A program made the position numbers and the translations under genes. The notes under the pieces were generated by a model. That model was given only the letters and a program-made list of their open reading frames with translations. It was not told the DNA's origin and did not search any database. This document shows, one piece after another, positions 8,812 to 16,283 of a DNA stretch of 64,000 nucleotides. Within the stretch, counting starts at the first letter, position 1; the number at the start of each line of letters is the position of its first letter. The stretch comes from Halorientalis sp. LT38 (GTDB taxonomy: Archaea > Halobacteriota > Halobacteria > Halobacteriales > Haloarculaceae). The stretch lies in contig NZ_JAYEZN010000001.1 in NCBI RefSeq assembly GCF_037031225.1, positions 3,286,001 to 3,350,000 of the forward strand, given 5' to 3'.

Positions 8812-9714
8812 ATGAGTTCCGAAACACGGACGGAGGAACCCGAGACGGCCGACGCTGACGCCGACGCCGAATCCGCCGGGGAAACGCAACGGCAGCCACA
8901 TCAGGAGCGACGCTTGGAGCGAAAGCGCGAGCAGGCGCGCCAGCGGGACCTCACCGAGGAGGCCCGTCTGGAGGTCGAGGAGGCCGACGAGACGGTATCG
9001 CTGAAGGTGTTCCGCTACGATCCGGAGGTCGCGGGCAAGCAGGAGCCGCGGTTCGACACCTTCCGCGTCCCCTTCGAGCGCGGGATGACGGTGCTGGACG
9101 CGCTCATCTACGCGCGCGATCACTTCGACTCCAGTCTCACCTTCCGTCACTCCTGTCAGCAGGCGATCTGCGGCTCCGACGCTTTCTTCGTCAACGGCCG
9201 GCAATTACTGGGCTGCCAGACGCAGATCAGCGACCTCGACGAGCCGATCCGGATCGAGCCGCTGCCGTACTACGACGTGCTGAAAGACCTCGTCGTCGAC
9301 CTGGACGACTTCTACGAGGAGATGCGATCGATGGACCCGTATCTCCAGCCCGACGACGATCCACCGGGCGAGCTCGCGGAGCGACGGCAAAGCAGGCAGA
9401 ACCGCGAGGACATCAAGATGTCGACGCGCTGTATCTGGTGTGCCTCCTGTATGTCCTCCTGTAGCATCTACGGGCAGGGCGAGGAGTACGTCGGGCCCGC
9501 GGCGATCAACGTCGCCTACCGGTTCGCGGTGGACGAGCGCGAGCCGGCGGAAGTGACCGCGGAGCGGATCCAACGCATCGACGAGGAAGACGGCGTCTGG
9601 CGCTGTCAGACCCAGTTCTCCTGTACCGAGGTGTGCCCGAAAGACATCCCGCTGACCCAGGAGATCCAGGACATGAAACGCGAAGCGGTCAAGCGAAACC
9701 TCAAGTTCTGGTAG
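8812..9714 (+). CDS. sdhB: Succinate dehydrogenase iron-sulfur subunit (orphan locus)
   Basis: 300 residues. A charged, Arg/Glu-rich extension (1-60) precedes the ferredoxin fold with the 2Fe-2S ligands C115, C120 and C135 and Asp123, as in E. coli-type SdhB where Asp replaces the third Cys. The C-terminal helical domain carries CIWCASCMSSC (207-217) and C265/C271/C275 for the 4Fe-4S and 3Fe-4S clusters. All ligands are present, so the protein should be functional in electron transfer from SdhA to quinone. Oddly, no sdhA, sdhC or sdhD lies beside it; the neighbours are lhr and a macro-domain gene. In haloarchaea sdhCDBA is usually a cluster, so this may be a paralogue or a relocated gene. Confidence 0.88.
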   Translation: MSSETRTEEPETADADADAESAGETQRQPHQERRLERKREQARQRDLTEEARLEVEEADETVSLKVFRYDPEVAGKQEPRFDTFRVPFERGMTVLDALIYARDHFDSSLTFRHSCQQAICGSDAFFVNGRQLLGCQTQISDLDEPIRIEPLPYYDVLKDLVVDLDDFYEEMRSMDPYLQPDDDPPGELAERRQSRQNREDIKMSTRCIWCASCMSSCSIYGQGEEYVGPAAINVAYRFAVDEREPAEVTAERIQRIDEEDGVWRCQTQFSCTEVCPKDIPLTQEIQDMKREAVKRNLKFW

Positions 9715-9730
9715 GCCGACACTGCCGCGC

Positions 9731-10228
9731 ATGGACTTCGAGGTGATCCAGGGCGACGTCGCGGCCCAGGAGGCCGACGCGCTCGTCAACGCGGCCAACA
9801 CGGGATTGCGAATGGGTTCGGGCGTCGCGGGTGCGCTCCGGCGAGCGGCCGGCGACGAGTTGAACGACGAGGCCGTCGCGAAGGGACCGGTCGACCTGGG
9901 CGCGGTGGCGACGACCGACGCCTACGACCTCGACGCCGAGTGGGTGATCCACGCCGCCGCGATGCCAGCGGGGGGACAGGCCACGGGCGATTCGATCCGC
10001 GACGCGACCCGGAATACGCTCCACGAGGCCGACGCGCTGGACTGCGACTCACTCGTGATCCCGGCGCTCGGCACGGGCGTCGCGGGGTTTCCCCTCCGGG
10101 ACGGCGCCGCGATCATCTGCGAGGAGATCGATGCCTTCGAGCCGTCGTCGCTCTCTGACGTCCGGGTGATCGCCTACAGTGACGAGGACTTCGAGACGTT
10201 TCGGGCCGTCGCGGACGAGATCCGGTGA
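9731..10228 (+). CDS. Macro-domain protein (ADP-ribose binding/hydrolase)
   Basis: A 165-residue single macro domain. It shows the ADP-ribose pocket motifs: VIQGDVAAQEADALVNAAN near the N-terminus with the catalytic-type Asn, the Gly-rich loop MGSGVAGALRRAAG, and IPALGTGVAGFPLRDGA later. Such proteins bind ADP-ribose and often remove ADP-ribosyl or O-acetyl groups. The gene starts 16 nt after sdhB on the same strand, so the two may share a transcript, though no functional link is obvious. The start is fixed by the family, which begins right at the first beta strand. Confidence 0.9.
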   Translation: MDFEVIQGDVAAQEADALVNAANTGLRMGSGVAGALRRAAGDELNDEAVAKGPVDLGAVATTDAYDLDAEWVIHAAAMPAGGQATGDSIRDATRNTLHEADALDCDSLVIPALGTGVAGFPLRDGAAIICEEIDAFEPSSLSDVRVIAYSDEDFETFRAVADEIR

Positions 10229-10281
10229 GTCACTCCGAATCGCCCGTCAACGTCATGTCGTCGCACGGGTAACACTGGGGC

Positions 10282-10866
10282 ATGAACAGACGAACGGCGC
10301 TGGCGACCGTCGGGGGCGCGCTCGCACTCCCGCTCGCAGGGTGTGTCGTCGGGGGCGAACCCGTGGCGGGGACGGCCGCCCTCGACGGGCCGGAGCGCGA
10401 GGTCGACGAGGCGGAGACGCACCTGCTGTTCTCCCGCGACGGCGACCGCGCCGCGACGATTAGCTTCCTTCCGCGGGGCTACGACCCCGAGGCAGGGGAG
10501 GGTCGGTTCCGGCTCTCCATCGCCCACGCGCAGGGATTGCGGGCGGACAGGCTCCGCTACAGGATCCGGACGTCGACCGGGGCGTCCGGCACGCCGGCCG
10601 ATGTCTTCCTGCAGCGTCCCAGCGGCGACTCGTGGCCGCCGATCACCTTCCGGCAGGCGGAGGCCCCCTCCCGGACGCTCGTCGAGGTCCCGGATCTGGG
10701 TCGGCAGGGCGCGGGGACGGTCACGCTCTCCTTCGTCGTCGACACCGCCGCGGACGTGTCGGAACTCGATGTCGTCGTCGACGCGCTCGCGACGTTCACG
10801 GGATTCGGCGTCGGGCGGTTCCGGGCGCAGGGATCGATCGAGCACCGGTTCGAAGGCGCGCTCTGA
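10282..10866 (+). CDS. Predicted lipoprotein, 194 aa
   Basis: The N-terminus MNRRTALATVGGALALPLAGC has a twin-Arg start, a hydrophobic core and a lipobox (LAGC), so Tat export and lipid anchoring at Cys21 are likely, as usual in haloarchaea. The mature part is acidic and beta-rich with no recognised catalytic motif. It contains an LLFSRDGDRAA segment and a C-terminal FRAQGSIEHRFEGAL strand. Function unknown. It stands 53 nt after the macro-domain gene in the same direction and is convergent with the aldo/keto reductase, 12 nt away. Confidence 0.75.
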   Translation: MNRRTALATVGGALALPLAGCVVGGEPVAGTAALDGPEREVDEAETHLLFSRDGDRAATISFLPRGYDPEAGEGRFRLSIAHAQGLRADRLRYRIRTSTGASGTPADVFLQRPSGDSWPPITFRQAEAPSRTLVEVPDLGRQGAGTVTLSFVVDTAADVSELDVVVDALATFTGFGVGRFRAQGSIEHRFEGAL

Positions 10867-10878
10867 CCGGCCGTCGCG

Positions 10879-11853
10879 CTACTGGTGGCCCGAGACGGGT
10901 ACCGGCTCGTAGGGCTCCTCCAGCCACTCGACGTCGCTCTCGTCGAGGTCCACGTCGAGGGCCTCGACGGCCTGTTCGAGGTGTTCGAGGCTCGTCGTGC
11001 CGACGATGGGGGCGTCGACCCACTCCTTGTCGAGTACCCAGGCGAGCGCGACCTGCGCCATCGTCAGGTCGTACTCGTCGGCCAGTTCCTGCACGCGGCG
11101 GTTGATCTCCGGCCCGCCGCCCTCCATGTAGGGGTGGTCGTAGAGATACTCCTCGCTCTCGCCCCGGGTCGTGGCGTCGACGTCCTCGTGGGGTCGGGTC
11201 AGGTAGCCCCGCGCCATCGGACTCCACGGGATGACGCCGATCCCCTCGTTCTGGCAGAAGGGGAGCATCTCGCGCTCTTCCTCGCGATAGACGAGGTTGT
11301 AGTGGTTCTGCATCGTGGCGAACCGGTCCAGACCCAGTTCGTCGCTGGTGTGCAGCGCGTCGGCGAACTGGTGGGTCCACATCGAACTCCCGCCGACGTA
11401 CCGGGTCTTCCCCCGCCGGACCGCGTCGTCGAGCGCCCGCATGGTCTGCTCGATCGGCGTGTCGTAATCCCACCGGTGAATCTGGTAGAGGTCGACGGTG
11501 TCCATCCCTAACCTGTCGAGGCTGGCGTCGAGTTCCTGCTCGATCGTCTTCCGGGAGAGCCCGCCCGAGTTGGGGTCGTCCTCGTCCATCTGGAAGAAGA
11601 CCTTCGTGGCGACGACCGATTCCTCGCGGCGGCCGTCGAGGGCGTCCCCGAGGACGCGCTCTGACTCGCCCGTCGAGTACATGTTGGCCGTGTCGAAGAA
11701 GTTGATTCCGAGGTCGATCGCCCGGTCGATGATCTCGTGGGCCTCGTCTCCTTCGAGCACCCAGTCGCGCCAGTCGGGGTCGCCGAAACTCATACAGCCG
11801 AGACAGAGGCGGCTGACCTCCATGCCAGTGGATCCGAGGGTCGTGTACTCCAT
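10879..11853 (-). CDS. Aldo/keto reductase
   Basis: 324 residues, a complete (beta/alpha)8 NADP-dependent oxidoreductase. It has the N-terminal LGSTGMEVSRLCLGCMSFG, the catalytic Asp/Tyr in FFDTANMYSTGESE, the Lys in VVATKVFF, YQIHRWD for the active-site His region, and the C-terminal IVGTTSLEHLEQAV cofactor-binding segment. It resembles the Tas/YajO-like subgroup. The substrate cannot be predicted. It is transcribed alone, convergent with the lipoprotein gene; upstream lies the 3' end of the ABC exporter operon on the same strand. Confidence 0.9.
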   Translation of the reverse strand: MEYTTLGSTGMEVSRLCLGCMSFGDPDWRDWVLEGDEAHEIIDRAIDLGINFFDTANMYSTGESERVLGDALDGRREESVVATKVFFQMDEDDPNSGGLSRKTIEQELDASLDRLGMDTVDLYQIHRWDYDTPIEQTMRALDDAVRRGKTRYVGGSSMWTHQFADALHTSDELGLDRFATMQNHYNLVYREEEREMLPFCQNEGIGVIPWSPMARGYLTRPHEDVDATTRGESEEYLYDHPYMEGGGPEINRRVQELADEYDLTMAQVALAWVLDKEWVDAPIVGTTSLEHLEQAVEALDVDLDESDVEWLEEPYEPVPVSGHQ

Positions 11854-11906
11854 GGCGGTGGGTGGGGTGGCCGCTCCAAAAAGTTACCTCGATGCGGCGC
11901 CCTCGG

Positions 11907-12965
11907 TCAGAGACTCTCCACGTCCAGCCGCCGGGTGTACCACCGCGCCAGCCAGTACAGCCCGACGGCCATCGCGGCGTAGACGCCGACCAGCGCGTAG
12001 GTGGTCGTGGTCGCGCTGTCGACGGCGAGTTTCGCCACCGTCGTCGCGGGGTGTTCGGGCAGGAACACCGCAGAGGCGAACAGGGCGAGCACGCCGATGG
12101 AGTAGAGCAACTGCGCGCTCTTGCGCTCGCCCATCACGAGGCCGAGCGTCACGCCGATCACGACGACGATGGCCGCCATCGCGCCGACGGTGACGAGGAG
12201 CCACGGGACGTTCGCGACCGAGATCCCGTTGAAGGACAGCAGCACGATCCACAGGAGCGCCTGCACGGGCGCGAGCGCGGCCATCGCCGCGGCCTTCCCG
12301 TCCACGATGTCCACGAGGTCGACCGGCGCGACCCGCAACAGGTCGAGCGTGCCGCGCTCTATCTCCTCCGTGATCGCGTCCACCGCGACCGAGCCGCTGA
12401 TGAACGGCGGCAGGAAGAGCAGCAGGGGTAACAGGATCGTGTAGGTGAACCCGAAGTAGGGGCTGGCCGAGGCGTCCTCTGGCAGGGGGACCGGCGGGTT
12501 GGAGAGGAACTGGACCCGGAGGTTCCGCTGCTGGCGTTCGAGCGTCCGGAGCGTCTCCCGGATCTGGACGACGATCAGCGTCGTCTGGATCGAGCCGTCG
12601 GGGGCCGTCGCGCTGACGGCGATGCGACTGTCCGCCCCTCTCGTCGCTACCATCACTGCGTCTACCTGGCCTCGCTGGAACGCCTCGAACGCGGTCGCGT
12701 TGGTGGCGTAGAGCGTCGCCTCCGCGCCCTCGCTCTCGTGGACGGCTCTGAGCAGGCTCTCGTTGGCCTCGCCCGTGACGCCGACGTCGACGTCGCCCGA
12801 CGCGGTCGCGCCCGGGTCGTACAGCGAGGTGAGGCCGACGACCAGGAAGGAGGAGAACGCGGCGACGAACAGCTGGATCAGCAGGGCGAGGACGATTGTT
12901 TTCTCGCGGGAGAGCGACGCCAGATCCCGTCGCGCGATGGCGACGCGCGGATCAGACGAGGCCAC
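11907..12965 (-). CDS. ABC-2 type transporter permease (NatB-like)
   Basis: 352 residues. The GTG start overlaps the stop region of the upstream permease by 14 nt. TM1 is at about 24-46, followed by a large extracytoplasmic domain (about 50-180), then five or so TM helices from 183 onward including FTYTILLPLLLFLPPFISG. The cytoplasmic EEIERGTLDLLRVAPV element is the coupling-helix signature of ABC-2 exporters. With the other permease and the ATPase upstream it forms a three-gene exporter operon of the Na+/drug (NatAB) or ABC-2 class. The substrate is unknown. Confidence 0.85.
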   Translation of the reverse strand: MASSDPRVAIARRDLASLSREKTIVLALLIQLFVAAFSSFLVVGLTSLYDPGATASGDVDVGVTGEANESLLRAVHESEGAEATLYATNATAFEAFQRGQVDAVMVATRGADSRIAVSATAPDGSIQTTLIVVQIRETLRTLERQQRNLRVQFLSNPPVPLPEDASASPYFGFTYTILLPLLLFLPPFISGSVAVDAITEEIERGTLDLLRVAPVDLVDIVDGKAAAMAALAPVQALLWIVLLSFNGISVANVPWLLVTVGAMAAIVVVIGVTLGLVMGERKSAQLLYSIGVLALFASAVFLPEHPATTVAKLAVDSATTTTYALVGVYAAMAVGLYWLARWYTRRLDVESL

Positions 12966-14808
12966 TGATACTCACCACCGTGTAGTTGTAGGCGAAGTGA
13001 ACCGTCATCGCCACCGCGAGGGCGGCGATATAGGCGCGCTTCGTCCGGCTCGCGCCGATCGCCGAGATGGCGCCCGTGACCGCGTGGAGCGCGAGCGGTG
13101 CCAGCAGCAGGCCGAGCACGATCGGCACCGACGGGACGCCCGTCCCCGTCGCGAACACCGCCTGACTGGCGGGGACCTGCTCGGGCAACCCGACGAGCTG
13201 GACGATCAGCATGAACTTCTCGGCGACGAAGAAGCCGAGGCCGCTGAAGGCCCCGATCACGACCGCGGGCCATAGCCCCTCTCCGAAGCGCCGGTGGGCG
13301 TAGCCCGCGTAGACGTGCAGGCTCTTCGCGATCTCCTCGATCACGACGACGACGGCGAGCACCATCGAGATCGAGATCTCGATCGGGAAGACCTGGGTCA
13401 GCATGTACAACACCGCGACGCCCAGGAGTTCGGCCACCAGGACGAACGGGATCAACACGGCCGTCGTCACCGCGACCGACCACTTTCCATGTACTCTCGC
13501 CGCCAGCGCGTCGAGTGCCTTCAGCGGGATCGACCGCTGGGTGAACATATCCTCCTCGCGGTAGATGCCAGCGCCGAGGGCGAAGAAGACGACAGCGGTC
13601 AACAGGGGCGGGAGCGTCGAGAACGCGACCTCGCTCAGGCCGATGGCCTGGCCCTGCAGGTTGCGGACGACGATCGTGAGCGGCGAGATCAGCGCGATGG
13701 CCCCCACGTCGGTGAAGATGGCCGGGACGAACGCGTAGGTCGTCAGCGACACCGTCACCGTCACCGTCACGAAGGTGAGCTCCTTGAACGAGCGAGCGAA
13801 CATCGCGCCGAGGAAGGTCGCCGAGAGGAACAAGACGGCGATGGGCAGGACGGCGAGCACGGAGACGCCGACCGAGACCGGATCGACGGCGGGCAGCTCC
13901 AGCGCGGCGGCGATCACCGCTGCGATGCCGACCGCCGCCCCGAGGTACGGGAGGGTCTTCCCGCCGATGATGTCGAACCGGGAGACGGGCGCGACGAGGA
14001 GCAACTCGCCCCGGCGGTTGAGTCGCTCCGAGAGGATCGTGCTCCCGTAGGCCTGGATGATGAAGTTCAGCGGCAGGACGAACAGGAAGGCGAGCACGAG
14101 CGACTCGAACGGGAACGGCGGCGAGATGTCCGATGGCGTGCCCGAGGCGTTGCCGCCGGTGAACTGCCCGGTGATACCACCGACACCGCCGGTACCGCCG
14201 GCCGCGCCGTCCAGGTCGCCGCCGGTCCCGGCCGAGCCGTCGCCGCTCCCGGCCGTCCCGTTCCCGTCGCTGGTGCCGCCGTCGTCGCTGCCGCTGTCTG
14301 TGGTCTGCCCGTCGGTCCCGTCGTCCCCGGCGTCGGGGCCCTGCGCCTCGCCGACGATTTCCCGGACCTGCGTGCGCTCGGCGTAGCCCAGCGAGACGAG
14401 GACGGGGAACGCGGCGGTCTGGTTCTCCTCGTTCGCCATCAGTCGGTTGTTGTACTCCCGGACGGTCGAACGCAGTTCCGTCTGGGCGGCACCGCCCTTG
14501 GCCGTCGCCGCGCGCTGGATCACGAGCCCGTCGATCCGGAGATCGATCTCCTCGCCCAGTTCGGCCTCTGGGTCGCGGACCGCGAAGGTCGGATCGTCAG
14601 CGACGACGGCGCGGTAGGGACTGTCTTCCGTGACGCCGACCCGGTAGATGCCGCTGTCGACGGCGACGCCCGAGGTCGCGGCGTAGGGCGCGGCCAGTCC
14701 CATCGCCAGCAGCGCGAGCGCGCCGACGATGACGGTCCGCCGGTCGACGCCCCCGGCGTTCTTGGTCACTTCCCAGCGAGCGATCCGCAGCAGTTTCCGC
14801 GGATTCAC
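12952..14808 (-). CDS. ABC-2 permease fused to a PrsW-type intramembrane protease domain
   Basis: 618 residues from a GTG start that overlaps the ATPase stop (GTGA). Residues 1-425 are an ABC-2 permease: TM1 at about 25-45, an extracytoplasmic domain with a Gly/Ser/Asp-rich low-complexity stretch (157-225), then several TM helices with the ERLNRRGELLLVAPVS coupling region. From about 440 there is a second membrane domain with the PrsW family metalloprotease motif set: EEIAK (491-495), FFVAEK with Glu530, His575 in LHAVTG, and His604 in HFAYNY. All proposed zinc ligands are present, so the protease is probably active. Its fusion to an exporter suggests cleavage of the exported substrate or a regulator. 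Confidence 0.85.
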   Translation of the reverse strand: MNPRKLLRIARWEVTKNAGGVDRRTVIVGALALLAMGLAAPYAATSGVAVDSGIYRVGVTEDSPYRAVVADDPTFAVRDPEAELGEEIDLRIDGLVIQRAATAKGGAAQTELRSTVREYNNRLMANEENQTAAFPVLVSLGYAERTQVREIVGEAQGPDAGDDGTDGQTTDSGSDDGGTSDGNGTAGSGDGSAGTGGDLDGAAGGTGGVGGITGQFTGGNASGTPSDISPPFPFESLVLAFLFVLPLNFIIQAYGSTILSERLNRRGELLLVAPVSRFDIIGGKTLPYLGAAVGIAAVIAAALELPAVDPVSVGVSVLAVLPIAVLFLSATFLGAMFARSFKELTFVTVTVTVSLTTYAFVPAIFTDVGAIALISPLTIVVRNLQGQAIGLSEVAFSTLPPLLTAVVFFALGAGIYREEDMFTQRSIPLKALDALAARVHGKWSVAVTTAVLIPFVLVAELLGVAVLYMLTQVFPIEISISMVLAVVVVIEEIAKSLHVYAGYAHRRFGEGLWPAVVIGAFSGLGFFVAEKFMLIVQLVGLPEQVPASQAVFATGTGVPSVPIVLGLLLAPLALHAVTGAISAIGASRTKRAYIAALAVAMTVHFAYNYTVVSISGLV

Positions 14809-15680
14809 GTCTCGGCCTCCGACTCGGCCAGGTCCAGGAACACCTCTTCGAGGCTGGACTCCTCGGTCCGGATGTCGACCACGCTCCCGTCGGCGTCCTG
14901 CGCGGCCGTCCGCGTGCGCTCGACGGCGTCCATCGACTCGACGATCGTCCGGTGGCGGCCGTTCTCCCGGACGCTACCGGGGACTTCGACGGTCGTGAAG
15001 ACGTGGTACTCGGTCTCGCCGTGTTCGGCCTGTAGCTCCTCGAGGGGCCCCTGGGCGACGACCCGCCCCTCGTTCATGATGGCGACCCGGTCGCAGATGC
15101 TCTCGACGTGGTAGAGGTTGTGGGCGCTGAAGACGATGGTCTTGCCCTCGGCGGCCAGGTCGCTGGTGAAGTCGATGACGTAGTTCGTGGTGAGGGGATC
15201 CAGTCCGCTCGCGGGTTCGTCGTAGACCAGCACGTCGGGGTCGTTGATCAGCGAGCGAGCGATGGCGACCTTCCGCTTCATGCCCTTGGACATGTCGCCG
15301 AGCTGCCTATCCCTGTGTTCCAGGTCGAGTTCGTCCAGCGTGTCGTGGATGCGCCGGTCGGCCACGCCCTTCGGGACGTCGTAGAGGTCGGCGAAGAAGT
15401 GCAGGTAGGAGAGGGGCGTCATCTCCTCGTACAGCGGCGATTCCTCGGGGAGAAAGCCCAGTCGGCGACGCATTTCCGTGGTGCCGGCGTCCAGGCCGGC
15501 GACGGAGACGTCGCCGGCGGTCGGTTCGAGCAGGCCGGCGAGCATCTTCAGCGTCGTGGTCTTGCCCGCCCCGTTTGGGCCGATGATGCCGAACACCTCG
15601 CCGGCGTCCACGTCGAACGTGCTCCCTTCGACGGCGGTAAACCCGCCGTACTCCTTCCGGAGGTCCCGGACCTCGATCAT
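14805..15680 (-). CDS. ABC transporter ATP-binding protein (NatA-like)
   Basis: 291 residues. Walker A GPNGAGKTT is at about 35-43, the Q-loop region LPEESPLYEEM near 83, the signature MSKGMKRKVAIARS (a variant of LSGGQ) near 131, Walker B VLVYDEPASGLDP near 150, and the H-loop FSAHN near 183. A C-terminal extension follows, as in exporters with ABC-2 permeases. I chose the ATG at 15680 because the family begins with MIEVRDL; an in-frame start 24 nt upstream is less likely. It is the first gene of the exporter operon and overlaps the fused permease by 4 nt. Confidence 0.92.
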   Translation of the reverse strand: MIEVRDLRKEYGGFTAVEGSTFDVDAGEVFGIIGPNGAGKTTTLKMLAGLLEPTAGDVSVAGLDAGTTEMRRRLGFLPEESPLYEEMTPLSYLHFFADLYDVPKGVADRRIHDTLDELDLEHRDRQLGDMSKGMKRKVAIARSLINDPDVLVYDEPASGLDPLTTNYVIDFTSDLAAEGKTIVFSAHNLYHVESICDRVAIMNEGRVVAQGPLEELQAEHGETEYHVFTTVEVPGSVRENGRHRTIVESMDAVERTRTAAQDADGSVVDIRTEESSLEEVFLDLAESEAET

Positions 15681-15790
15681 TCGCGTTCGTGTAACGAAGC
15701 CCACACCGTATACGTTGGGTCCCGATTATCAGACGCGGGAAAACGGACTGCAGGAATGATGCGACGAACGCAGATCCGGAGAACGGGCCG

Positions 15791-16027
15791 TTACTGTTTC
15801 GCGACGCGTGCGCTCGCTACCTGATGAATGTCCTCGCCGATGCCTTCGCCGTCGCAGTCGTCGGTCGGGCAGCGATAGTGCCACCCGTCCGTCGTGGCCG
15901 AGCGCTCCGTGAAGCGCTCGCCGCAGTTGTCACAGAACAACTGGCCCTCGGAACACGTGTCGAGGTGGAGGTCGAGTTCGAGTTCCGTGGCGAAGGTCCG
16001 CTTGCAGTTCCTGCAGGTGTGAGCCAT
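15791..16027 (-). CDS. Small zinc-finger protein, 78 aa
   Basis: An acidic protein with a C2H2-type finger (CRNCKRTFATELELDLHLDTC) followed by a zinc ribbon (CDNCGERF...CPTDDCDG). There are eight Cys plus His, enough for two zinc sites. Haloarchaea encode many such small zinc proteins. A role in nucleic-acid or protein binding is plausible but not shown. The start at 16027 is favoured over an in-frame upstream codon because a good TATA box lies 28 nt upstream, predicting a leaderless mRNA. It is transcribed alone. Confidence 0.75.
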   Translation of the reverse strand: MAHTCRNCKRTFATELELDLHLDTCSEGQLFCDNCGERFTERSATTDGWHYRCPTDDCDGEGIGEDIHQVASARVAKQ

Positions 16028-16051
16028 ACTAGACACAATTCAAATCGAACC

Positions 16052-16058
16052 TTATATC
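16052..16058 (-). promoter_or_regulatory. TATA box for the small zinc-finger gene
   Basis: On the minus strand the sequence is GATATAAGG, centred about 28 nt upstream of the ATG at 16027. It is one of the best TATA matches in the window. Confidence 0.55.
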
Positions 16059-16283
16059 TGCACCGGAACGTTCACGCCCCCGGGTTTGACGCTATCGACA
16101 GCATAAACCCCACAGCGGGCGCAGGGACGCCGGTGCCAGTCCGGAGAGCCCGCCCCGTTCGGCCGACTTCAGGACCCCGCAACCACTCACTACGAGCAAT
16201 TATGCAGTGCTTTCCCACGGGGGTTGTGGCCGTTTCACATTCACCCGCTGACAGGTGCGGTCGACGGCGAGTCGAGTCGGCGC

